This document shows, one piece after another, positions 31,401 through 39,366 of a stretch of DNA of 64,000 nt (within the stretch, counting starts at the first letter, position 1; each line of letters opens with the position of its first letter). The notes beneath the pieces are model-generated. The model did no database searches and was not told the DNA's origin. It worked only from the letters and a program-made list of their open reading frames with translations. Location of the stretch: positions 1-64,000 of the forward strand of contig CAIKXD010000276.1 of the NCBI GenBank assembly GCA_903831265.1, given 5' to 3'. Source of the DNA: an uncultured Bacteroidota bacterium (GTDB lineage Bacteria; Bacteroidota; Bacteroidia; UBA4408). A program made the translations under genes and the position numbers.

Positions 31401-32201
31401 AATATCAAGTGTTACACCTGAACAAGGCAGCGGCAAATTAACGGTTACATATGCACAATAAGGTATACATCCAGGCATTGAAATACAAACCTGATAGGTT
31501 CCACTTTGAGTGTAGGTATGAGAAAAATAGGTTGCCGCTGTTGTTATTTGCACTGAGCCATCACCAAAATTCCAGGTAACAGGCTGATTGTTGGTACCTG
31601 CCGTAAAGAAATTTACTGCTCCTTGTGCACCATAATTAAAAGTGTATCCATAATTACAATTGTTTCCATACCAAAAGTAGCAAGCTGTGGAAGTACAGCC
31701 TATGGCATCGGTTACCGTAACACAATAGTTACCTACCGAGTCAGGGCTTAATACTTGCTGGTTAAAACCATTGCTCCATTGATAAGTATATGGCAATGCG
31801 CCAAGGGTTGCAATGGCTGTCATGGTACCTGCAATTGAATCAGAGGCAATAGCAGCAACTAAATTACAATTACCTCCAGGCACTGAAATTTGTTGGCAAA
31901 TGGTATCGCCACAATTATTATTAGCGGTGTAGATAATTAAACAGACATCGTAAACACCAGCATTTGGAAAGGTTTGAATTGGATTTGGAACAGTTGAAAA
32001 CTGATTGTTATTGATACTCCAAAAATAACTAGCAATGGTGTCTTGCGATGTTGATGCATTGTAAAAATACACCAAGCCATTGGGCCCTAGGTTATACGTG
32101 TAATTTGCTTGGCATTGCGCTTGAACTTGAGTTTTTACAAGCCCTAATAGGCCAATAAAAAACAGCAATAGAAATTTGCTAGAATAATAATTTTTTTTCA
32201 T
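28407..32201 (-). CDS. Surface adhesin-like protein: alternating PKD and SprB-like repeats, two SdrD B-like domains, T9SS sorting domain
   Basis: WDFGDGS PKD signatures, five YTYQWSNG...YCVTVTDALGCTATDC repeats, GNVFNDNNNNSVIDAGDSG / GTVFLDANNNGVMDGSESG, C-terminal VVIYPNPAKESFNV...GLYFIELIQPNGAILKNVISIQK. Confidence 0.9.
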   Translation of the reverse strand: MKKNYYSSKFLLLFFIGLLGLVKTQVQAQCQANYTYNLGPNGLVYFYNASTSQDTIASYFWSINNNQFSTVPNPIQTFPNAGVYDVCLIIYTANNNCGDTICQQISVPGGNCNLVAAIASDSIAGTMTAIATLGALPYTYQWSNGFNQQVLSPDSVGNYCVTVTDAIGCTSTACYFWYGNNCNYGYTFNYGAQGAVNFFTAGTNNQPVTWNFGDGSVQITTAATYFSHTYTQSGTYQVCISMPGCIPYCAYVTVNLPLPCSGVTLDIVSVQNNTSLVAEVFNANLPVTYQWTSGDTSQWIQTNGVSTFCVTITDALGCTATDCITVNPNCTMAVALDTLTNLGGITPIVTNGAGPYTYLWSNNSTQSIIYPTQAGNYCVIVTDAMGCSATACAWSNGNPNCNYGFTYNTPNQGVVTFYSAGANNQPISWDFGDGSPIITSAAPQATHTFLNSGTYNVCMTVANCAPFCATVVVNTSNPCANFSVQVLSYQNNTYLGAIVNSGNGPYSYQWSTGETTQGIMVTTNTTYCVTVTDSIGCTANDCIVINPNCNLYVNVVNDSLAGTMTANVTNGAAPYTYLWSNGSNQAVITPTAQGNYCVTITDALGCSTSNCSYWYGLNCNYGFTYTYQGPGQVVFITYGTNGQNATWDFGDGSAPLTSSATQLMHPYTVGGYYMVSMSIPGCSPVYMTVYVSIPGVSQICGNVFNDNNNNSVIDAGDSGVDSTYLYLWGNGVSQIAYTDASGNYNFNNLPAGIYQIELCTYHFVNSGGLNFTVPIDTGACAFYEVTVGTNDTICGNNFGVYNNTSEITGTVFLDANNNGVMDGSESGLSYQLVQIGNNYMYTDWYGNYSIWLTPGNYTVSYTPTGNYASGTITTPTSYQINVAAPGYNYGNNNFGIYMPPGMNDLSVVITPHTTVTPGFPAWYDINVCNYGSSATGATVTMIYDPAIVPNYQTPAGTVNTTTQTITWTIANINPNSCTNIWTSFNALVGIQLGAGTLEFVMVTPTSGIDNYQSNNTDTVHQTIVGSWDPNNKLVVRTNNPLDAATQYISSVNADQEITYTINFQNTGNAPAYNVVVIDELAPELDVNSYQLINSSHSCDVNRIGNTVTYRFMNIMLPDSVNDEPNSHGFINFKINATNGLAMGTQIIDFANIYFDFNDPILTNDAVVTLIDVTGIASQSSASVVIYPNPAKESFNVMFNSSVAGTANLMMYDNTGRKVLSTKEQIGVGQNKTSINTNTLENGLYFIELIQPNGAILKNVISIQK

Positions 32202-32328
32202 GGTACATTGTTTTAATTACTATCAATACGATTAATACTAATACAATGTTAGTAAAAATTACGCTATTTTTAGATTATTAATTTCAACAATTGTTCAGGC
32301 TGGAGTATTAACTTTCTACAAGGTAAAC

Positions 32329-33684
32329 CTAGTCGATTTGTTCCTTTTTTATGAAAAGGCACAGTATGCCAGCAATAATCATTAATACACCACCCAACAC
32401 TAACGCATAAACGGCATTGCCTCCAAAAATATATTTTACAATTGGGCCTGAAAATAATGCGCTTACAATTTGAGGCAGTGTGATGAAAAAATTAAAAATT
32501 CCCATAAAAACTCCCATTCTGTTGGCAGGAATGGCTCCAGATAACATCGAATAAGGCATGGCTAAAATACTGGCCCAAGCAATTCCAATAAATAACATGG
32601 GAAAAATCATTGCATTTTTATTGGGCATAAAGTACATTAATATTAAACCAATTCCTCCAATAAGCAAAGAAAACATATGTGTTTTTGCATTACCAATTTT
32701 TCTTGCAATTCTTGGTATAAATAATGCAAAAATTGCAGAAACCCCGTTGTAAATTCCAAATAAAATTCCTACCCAATCGCCTAAATTTTCACTTAATAAG
32801 AGTTGTGATTTAGCAAAAGTATCATTTGGATTTTTAATTAGTGCCTCTTTAATAATTTCCATAGATGGTAAATCATAAGTATGTTCGCGTAAGGAGGTAG
32901 TGGTATACACCCACATGCAAAATAATCCAAACCAAGAAAAAAACTGAATAACGCCCAATTTCCACATTATTTTGGGTATTCTTAGTTTATCTTTAGTTTT
33001 ATCTAACTCAACAATTCCTAATTCTATTCGTTCTTGAGGTGAATATTCCTTAGTTTTAAATATTGTCCATAAAATTGCGGCCATAAAAACAATTGCACCA
33101 ATATAAAATGAGTAAACAACATTGGGTTGCACTTTAACATTGGATAAACTATTTGAAACTCCAAACCAATTTGTAAGAATCCAAGGAAGAAAAGATCCAA
33201 TAACTGCTCCAACACCAATTAAAGCCGTTTGTATAGCAAATCCTTTTGTTCCCTGACTTTCCGGCAAATTATCCGCTACAAGTGCCCTAAAAGGCTCCAT
33301 TGATATATTAAAGGAAGTATCCATGAGCATTAAGAAAGCAGCGCCTACTAATAACGCAGGAAAAACACCCGTAAACCTGTCTGCATTGGGCAATAAAACT
33401 AATGCAATGCATGCTAATATTGCACCTGCTAAAAAATAAGGTCTTCTTCTCCCTAATGTTTTAGACCAAGTACGATCACTCCAATATCCAATAATAGGTT
33501 GAACGATCATGCCAGTTAATGGTGCAACAAGCCAAAACCATGACAGACTTTCAACATTTGCCCCATAATCAGTTAAAATACGACTTGCATTACCATTTTG
33601 AAGCGCGAAGCCCATCTGAATTCCTAAGAATCCAAAACTCATATTGAATATTTGCCAGAAACTTAAGCTTTGTTTTTGTTTCAT
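32329..33684 (-). CDS. MFS sugar transporter (SLC45/GPH-like, probable maltose transporter)
   Basis: 12-TM text; GYWSDRTWSKTLGRRRPYFLAGA. Confidence 0.88.
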   Translation of the reverse strand: MKQKQSLSFWQIFNMSFGFLGIQMGFALQNGNASRILTDYGANVESLSWFWLVAPLTGMIVQPIIGYWSDRTWSKTLGRRRPYFLAGAILACIALVLLPNADRFTGVFPALLVGAAFLMLMDTSFNISMEPFRALVADNLPESQGTKGFAIQTALIGVGAVIGSFLPWILTNWFGVSNSLSNVKVQPNVVYSFYIGAIVFMAAILWTIFKTKEYSPQERIELGIVELDKTKDKLRIPKIMWKLGVIQFFSWFGLFCMWVYTTTSLREHTYDLPSMEIIKEALIKNPNDTFAKSQLLLSENLGDWVGILFGIYNGVSAIFALFIPRIARKIGNAKTHMFSLLIGGIGLILMYFMPNKNAMIFPMLFIGIAWASILAMPYSMLSGAIPANRMGVFMGIFNFFITLPQIVSALFSGPIVKYIFGGNAVYALVLGGVLMIIAGILCLFIKKEQID

Positions 33685-33733
33685 TTTTTAATCTCCTTTA
33701 AAAATTAATCAAGGAGGTAAATGTAATTTTTTT

Positions 33734-33752
33734 GTGTGTACTTTTTACACTT
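33734..33752. promoter_or_regulatory. Operator-like inverted repeat GTGTGTAC-TTT-TTACACTT upstream of the MFS gene
   Basis: Reverse complement AAGTGTAA-AAA-GTACACAC resembles AAGTGTAA-ATA-TTACACTT at 53581-53599. Confidence 0.5.
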
Positions 33753-33839
33753 TAAATATTTTTTTAAAAAAAATGGAGTTCTTTTTTTATTTTTCGATGC
33801 TAAATCCTTATTATTACCCATTAAAAATGAAAGACTTTT

Positions 33840-34556
33840 ATGTCTGCTAACAAGTTTGAGTTTAAACAATTTGCTATAAGCCAATCAAAATGTGCAATGA
33901 AAGTAGGCACCGATGCGGTATTGCTTGGTGCTTGGGTAGAAATTAATGAGGCGCAAAACATTTTAGATATTGGCACAGGAACAGGTGTAATTGCCCTCAT
34001 GCTTGCTCAAAAAAGTAACGCATCCATTATTGCGCTTGATATAGATGCCATGGCATGCGAACAGTCAAGAGAAAACATTAAAAATTCGCCTTGGCCAAGC
34101 AGCGTTAGTGTATTAAATGAATCGCTTCAGCAATTTGCAGCAGCGCAGCAGGTTAAATTCGATTTAATTGTTAGTAATCCTCCTTTTTTTATTGATGCCT
34201 ACAAATCGGCCGAAGAAGCCAGGAACCAAGCAAGACATACAGATCAATTACCTTTTATTGATTTGGTTAAATGCTCTATTCAACTGCTCAATCCCAACGG
34301 TAGAGTTTGTATTATTTTACCTACCAAAGAAAGTTTAAAATTTAGAGAACTTGCAGCTGCAAATAATCTTTATCTCACAAAAATTACACATGTAAAAACA
34401 ACACAATATAAAGACGAAAAAAGACAACTTTTGCAATTTGAGTTAATCAATAAAAAACTTGTTGAGCAAACCCTTGTTATAGAGCAAGAAGAAAGGCATT
34501 GTTATAGCCAAGAATATAAAGAACTAACCAAAGATTTTTACTTATCCTTTAAATAA
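33840..34556 (+). CDS. tRNA1(Val) adenine-37 N6-methyltransferase family (TrmN6/YfiC-like)
   Basis: FEFKQFAISQSKCAMKVGTDAVLLGAW, LDIGTGTGVIALMLAQ, IVSNPPFF. Confidence 0.9.
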   Translation: MSANKFEFKQFAISQSKCAMKVGTDAVLLGAWVEINEAQNILDIGTGTGVIALMLAQKSNASIIALDIDAMACEQSRENIKNSPWPSSVSVLNESLQQFAAAQQVKFDLIVSNPPFFIDAYKSAEEARNQARHTDQLPFIDLVKCSIQLLNPNGRVCIILPTKESLKFRELAAANNLYLTKITHVKTTQYKDEKRQLLQFELINKKLVEQTLVIEQEERHCYSQEYKELTKDFYLSFK

Positions 34557-34579
34557 AATAAATTAAATTCAAATACATA

Positions 34580-37500
34580 ATGACTAAAACTACTAAACTA
34601 CTATTTTTATTTTTATTACTTACTCAATTTAAGGAAGTAAGCGCGCAGGCAGGTGATACCATTACTTTGCAAACATTTACCTTTGGATCGCCACAAGATG
34701 CGTGGTTTGTTTTTCCATCTGATACAGTAGGCGTTGAAAAGATTTTAATGAAATACACACTTAAGTGTAATCCAGCTCAATCGCCAGCCTGTGGAGAGTG
34801 GGATTATTTAACCTACACTTATTTATACGATCATACCGGTTTAACCGACTCTGCTGTGCAAACGCAGAATAACTTTACTGTGAACGGACAAGCCTTACCA
34901 AATTTTGCCTACACAAATCAGCCAGCATATAGTTACAGTTCAAATTGGCAATACGGTATAAACTATAGTGATACCACCAGTTTTAATACAGCCACTATTG
35001 GTACACTTAATCTTCAAAATCAAACTGCAATACAAAGCGCAAACGCTGCTTCTAGAAGTCAGCATCTTTGGACAGCTGCAGAGCTAAGTGCAGCAGGTTT
35101 AACTGCTGGTGAAATTACAGGAATGCAGCTTCAAGTGCTTTCGGCAGGTGGTATTCTTCGCCATTTTACCTTAAAATTTGCATCTACAACTAATTCCGTT
35201 TTAACTACAAATAATATTCAAAACACAGGATTTACAACGGTTTACAATGCAAATACACAACTTGCTAATGGCACAAATTCAGTTGCCTTTACTACGCCAT
35301 TTATTTGGGATGGCACTTCAAATATTTTAATTGATATTACATTTGATAATCTTTTTGATGGTGCAAATCAAGTATTAGCTTCGAGTAATACAAGCAGTAT
35401 TCAAAGTATTTATAGTGCTGATAAAGACAGATACATGGCACCAAATGCCAATGGATTTGTGAATGTGCCACTCAATAATAGTTTAGCAGCTATCGATTCA
35501 TTAATTACTGTTAGCTTTTGGGCTTATGGCAATCCGGCATCACAACCAAGTAATGGCAGCTGTTTTGAAGCAACGGATTCAGTAGGAAATAGAATTTTGA
35601 ATAGTCACACTCCATGGTCGGATAGCAATGTTTATTGGGATGCAGGATTTTCGGGAACTGGTTACGACAGAATAAATAAATTAGCCACTAGTGCCGAAAT
35701 TGAAGGCAACTGGAATCATTGGGCATTTATAAAAAATGCCGCTACAGGATCTATGAAAATATATTTGAATGGCACTTTATGGCATACGGGCACCGGCAAA
35801 ACTAAACCTTTGAATAATATTCGTAATTTTAAGTTAGGTCGTGGAGTAAGCAATGCCACCGATTCTTATTCAGGTAAGATGGATGATTTTGCAGTATTCA
35901 ATAAAGAACTTGATGCTACCGAAATACAAAGCATCATGTATCAAACTATAGATATGGCCAACCCTTTATATAACAATTTAAGTTTGTATTATCATTTTAA
36001 TGAAGGCAATGGCGCTGCCACTGATTTTGCACCGGGCAATCATAATGCAGCATTTTTTCAGAACACCAATAATCCTTTAAAAGATGCTCAGGAATTAACA
36101 ATCAACTTTATGGGTGATACCTTAAGACCAAACATCACTTTTGAGCAAGGTGTGTTTACATCTCAAATTGACTCCACGCTAATAATGGATTCAGTTTTAG
36201 TAGCACCTGTGCAGTTATTGACCTATGCCAATAATGGTTCGCCAACCATTGCAACAGATACAGTTTGGACATGGGCAATGCATTATTATAACTATATTTT
36301 TGATGCCAATGGAAATGCTATTGACTCTACATTAGCACCAAGCGCAGGTTCATTAACCAATGGTACGTTTAACTATTACTCTTATTTTCCTCAAGTAATA
36401 AGATATGAATTAGCGCGTTATATCACCCCTTATGGTAACAATTTAAGTTTAGGAAATGGATGGACTTGGACCTTTGATGTAACTGACTACAGAAAACTTT
36501 TGGCCGACAGTGTGCATTTAACCGCAGGTAACTGGCAAGAATTGCTTGATATGCGATTTGAAATCATTAAAGGTACACCTTCGAGAGATATTATAAGCAT
36601 TCAAAATATTTATTCTGGTGGTTATAATTATGGAAATGCTAACGATCCTATTGATAATTACCTGCTTCCTGTAACAGTTAACATTCCAAGCAATGCGGTA
36701 ACAGCGCGTTGGAAAAGCAGAATCACCGGACACGGCATGGATACCCCTGAAAACTGTGCAGAATTTTGCCCTAAGAATCATTACTTTAAAGTAAACGGCA
36801 CACAACAATTTTCTAAACTTGTATGGAGAGATAATTGTGATGTAAATCCACTTTATCCGCAAGGAGGTACTTGGGTTTACGACCGTTCAAACTGGTGTCC
36901 GGGCGCTGAAGTGTGGACTTATGATTTTGAACTTACCCCATTTATTACACCAGGTGCAGCAGCAGTTTTAGATCATGATGTGCAACCTTACTCAAGTACT
37001 GGCGGTTGGCATTATTACCAAATAGAAGATCAAATTGTAACATACGGAGCGCCTAACTTTAGCAATGATGCTTCTTTAGAAACCATCTTATCGCCAAGCA
37101 ACGATCAAATGTACCAGCGTTTTAATACCATTTGTACCCATCCAAAAATTAAAATTAAAAATAATGGTTCAAATAATTTAACCTCATTAACCATCACCTA
37201 TGGTATGAATGGCGCAACACCTTCGGTATTTAATTGGACAGGCAACTTAAAGTTTGAAGAAAGTGCTGAAGTTACCTTAGGCGAAATGAATTGGGCAACT
37301 GGAGCAAGCTATTTTACAGTTACCTTAAGCAATCCAAATGGTATAGCTGATCAATACGCCCCAAACAATAGCAGAATAAGTAAATACAATTACCCCGCTT
37401 TAATGCCTGCTAACTTTATTGTAACAGTAAAAACTAATACACGACCTTGGGAAACAGAATATGCACTTAAAGATGCAGCAGGTAACATTGTTTTTGAAAG

Positions 37501-38008
37501 AAATACATTAGATGCAAATACCATTTACAGAGATACTGTAGCATTGGCGCAAGGCTGTTATGAATTTAGATTAATTGATAGTGGAGAAGATGGCTTATCA
37601 TTTTGGGCCAATACAGCACAAGGTAGCGGTTATGCAAGGTTTAATAGCATGACAGGTGGAATAATTAAAACATTTGGCGCTGATTTTGGTGGTGAAATTT
37701 ATCAGCAATTTACGGTAGGCCTAAATAACAGCACGCAAGAATATACTTTTGAAAAAAATCAAGTATTAAGAGCCTATCCAAATCCTACCAACAACTTACT
37801 TTTTGTAACGCTTGATTTACCGAAGCGTTCGAATGGTGCATTATCAATTATAGATATCATGGGCAATGTCGTATATCAATCAAACATCAATAATAAAATT
37901 GCTGATAGTTTTGAGATTGACATGAGCCAATATAGTGCAGGTGTTTATCAAGTGATATTGAATACCGATGCCGGTGTTAGTTCACAAAAAGTGATTTTGG
38001 AGAAATAG
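34580..38008 (+). CDS. PNGase F-like (peptide-N-glycosidase F-related) secreted protein with LamG insertion and T9SS sorting domain
   Basis: CNPAQSPACGEWDYLTYTYLYDHTG, RWKSRITGHGMDTPENCAEFCPKNHYFKVNG; LamG-like VSFWAYGN...GTGKTKPLNNIRNFKLGRG; C-terminal RAYPNPTNNLLFV...GVYQVILNTDAGVSSQKVILEK. Confidence 0.85.
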   Translation: MTKTTKLLFLFLLLTQFKEVSAQAGDTITLQTFTFGSPQDAWFVFPSDTVGVEKILMKYTLKCNPAQSPACGEWDYLTYTYLYDHTGLTDSAVQTQNNFTVNGQALPNFAYTNQPAYSYSSNWQYGINYSDTTSFNTATIGTLNLQNQTAIQSANAASRSQHLWTAAELSAAGLTAGEITGMQLQVLSAGGILRHFTLKFASTTNSVLTTNNIQNTGFTTVYNANTQLANGTNSVAFTTPFIWDGTSNILIDITFDNLFDGANQVLASSNTSSIQSIYSADKDRYMAPNANGFVNVPLNNSLAAIDSLITVSFWAYGNPASQPSNGSCFEATDSVGNRILNSHTPWSDSNVYWDAGFSGTGYDRINKLATSAEIEGNWNHWAFIKNAATGSMKIYLNGTLWHTGTGKTKPLNNIRNFKLGRGVSNATDSYSGKMDDFAVFNKELDATEIQSIMYQTIDMANPLYNNLSLYYHFNEGNGAATDFAPGNHNAAFFQNTNNPLKDAQELTINFMGDTLRPNITFEQGVFTSQIDSTLIMDSVLVAPVQLLTYANNGSPTIATDTVWTWAMHYYNYIFDANGNAIDSTLAPSAGSLTNGTFNYYSYFPQVIRYELARYITPYGNNLSLGNGWTWTFDVTDYRKLLADSVHLTAGNWQELLDMRFEIIKGTPSRDIISIQNIYSGGYNYGNANDPIDNYLLPVTVNIPSNAVTARWKSRITGHGMDTPENCAEFCPKNHYFKVNGTQQFSKLVWRDNCDVNPLYPQGGTWVYDRSNWCPGAEVWTYDFELTPFITPGAAAVLDHDVQPYSSTGGWHYYQIEDQIVTYGAPNFSNDASLETILSPSNDQMYQRFNTICTHPKIKIKNNGSNNLTSLTITYGMNGATPSVFNWTGNLKFEESAEVTLGEMNWATGASYFTVTLSNPNGIADQYAPNNSRISKYNYPALMPANFIVTVKTNTRPWETEYALKDAAGNIVFERNTLDANTIYRDTVALAQGCYEFRLIDSGEDGLSFWANTAQGSGYARFNSMTGGIIKTFGADFGGEIYQQFTVGLNNSTQEYTFEKNQVLRAYPNPTNNLLFVTLDLPKRSNGALSIIDIMGNVVYQSNINNKIADSFEIDMSQYSAGVYQVILNTDAGVSSQKVILEK

Positions 38009-38027
38009 AAAACATTGAGATTGAATT

Positions 38028-38071
38028 AATCCCATAAACTTTTAAGAAGCTAAAAGTTTATGGGATTTTTT
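38028..38071 (+). terminator. Rho-independent terminator of the PNGase F-like gene
   Basis: AATCCCATAAACTTTTA-AGAAGC-TAAAAGTTTATGGGATT, 17-bp perfect stem followed by T-run. Confidence 0.92.
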
Positions 38072-38103
38072 GTTGGTAAACATCAAACTCCATTCTGGCA
38101 TTG
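38056..38103 (+). repeat. Left copy of a 48-bp direct repeat; its 3' 31 bp duplicate the tsaD 3' end
   Basis: 45/48 identical by eye to 41113-41160. Confidence 0.9.
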
Positions 38104-38475
38104 CTTCGTAAAAGCGAAGCTCTGCTTCGATTTCCTTTAATTTAGCATCCCGATATCTATCGGGATCACTTGCGTGGATATAGTTTGGATGTTAATTTTG
38201 AATACCAAATTTTAAAAGATGGCTGAAAGCTATAAAATACTTCGTAAAAGCGAAGCTCTGCTTCGATTTCCTTTAATTTAGCAAGTTTCACTTGCGTGGA
38301 TATAGTTTGGATGTTAATTTCGAATACCAAATTTTAAAAGATGTCTGAAAGCTATAAATTCGTAAAAGCGAAGCTCTGCTTCGATTTCTTTAAATTTAGC
38401 AAGTTTCACTTGCGTGGATATGTTTTGAATGCTAATTTTGAATACCAAATTTTAAATGATGTCTGAAAGCTATAA
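38104..38475 (+). repeat. Three tandem copies (~136, 119, 117 bp) of the element left end including the first transposase codons
   Basis: Units start at 38104, 38240 and 38359; each runs ttcgtaaaagcgaagctctgcttcga...aataccaaattttaaa(a/t)gatg(t/g)ctgaaagctataaa. Confidence 0.95.
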
Positions 38476-38986
38476 AAGACATGAAGATGGCTTATACTTT
38501 GTTACTTTTGCTGTTGTAGGCTGGTTAGATGTTTTTACCAGAAGGACTTACCAAGATATTTTTATTGATAGTATTAAGTTCTGTCAAGAAAAAAAAGGAT
38601 TAGACATTTATTGCTTTTGTTTGATGCCAAATCATGTTCACTTTATTGCTGATTCTTACGATGGAAGTTTGAGTAATATTTTGCGTTCGTTTAAATCTCA
38701 CACAGCCAAAGCGCTGATGGCTGCCATTAAAGAAAACCCACAAAAAAGTAGAAAAGAGTTATTTTTACATCAATTTAATTATTTCGGTAAAAAAAGTAAA
38801 AACAATGAGCATCAATTTTGGAAACATGATAATCATCCATTTTATTTATACAGTAATGAAATGATAGCACAAAAGGTAAATTATATTCATAACAATCCTG
38901 TAGTAGCAGGTTTTGTTAATGAAGCACATGAATGGAGATTGAGCAGCGTAAATCCAAATTTCGAAGTTAAACTTGCTGCACTTTGA
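38456..38986 (+). CDS. REP-associated tyrosine transposase (Y1, IS200-like, HUH)
   Basis: HEDGLYFVTFAVVGWLDVF, MPNHVHFIAD HUH motif, YIHNNPVVAGFV. Confidence 0.94.
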   Translation: MMSESYKRHEDGLYFVTFAVVGWLDVFTRRTYQDIFIDSIKFCQEKKGLDIYCFCLMPNHVHFIADSYDGSLSNILRSFKSHTAKALMAAIKENPQKSRKELFLHQFNYFGKKSKNNEHQFWKHDNHPFYLYSNEMIAQKVNYIHNNPVVAGFVNEAHEWRLSSVNPNFEVKLAAL

Positions 38987-39176
38987 AGCCGAGCGAAGCT
39001 CTAACAATTAAAAAACACGAAGCACAGCTTCGCTTTTACGCGGGAGGAACGTTACTTACTGGAAATCTTGGTTAAAAGAATAAATCATTACTTTTGAAGC
39101 AACAAAAAACAAAACGAATGAAATAGAATAAAATACAGCCTTTATGGCTGACATATAATATTGCGTTTAGCAACTC

Positions 39177-39289
39177 CCGAAACTGAAAACTAGGAATCTT
39201 CGAACAAACGGGGTAAGTGTATAAACGCTCACGCAAGGCGTGGGCTTTATCATTTCCCGTTTGTAGGTATCCTAGTACCTCAGTTTCGG
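39177..39289 (+). ncRNA. Candidate structured RNA (or DNA hairpin): nested ~113-nt stem upstream of the LamG/T9SS gene
   Basis: Collinear pairings 39177-39186/39280-39289 (10 bp), 39189-39195/39270-39276 (7 bp), 39204-39212/39256-39264 (9 bp), 39221-39234/39238-39250 (13 bp, one bulge, one G-T pair). Confidence 0.65.
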
Positions 39290-39366
39290 ATTGGTAATTG
39301 TCCCACGCTGATTTTTTATACTAACTCTACTGAGGGACAGAGTGGAACAAAACAAACTTAAAAAAA

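Larger units (their letters stand above)
38104..39040 (+). mobile_element. RayT/REP-type element with inverted terminal hairpins
   Basis: 23-bp ends: CGTAAAAGCGAAGCTCTGCTTCG at 38107-38129 and reverse complement of 39018-39040 (22/23 identical), enclosing a Y1/HUH transposase. Confidence 0.88.

Noticed and set aside
38104-38475. Possible CRISPR-like array of regularly spaced repeats
   Set aside because: Units are contiguous ~119-bp duplications of a transposon end, with no unique spacers and no cas genes.
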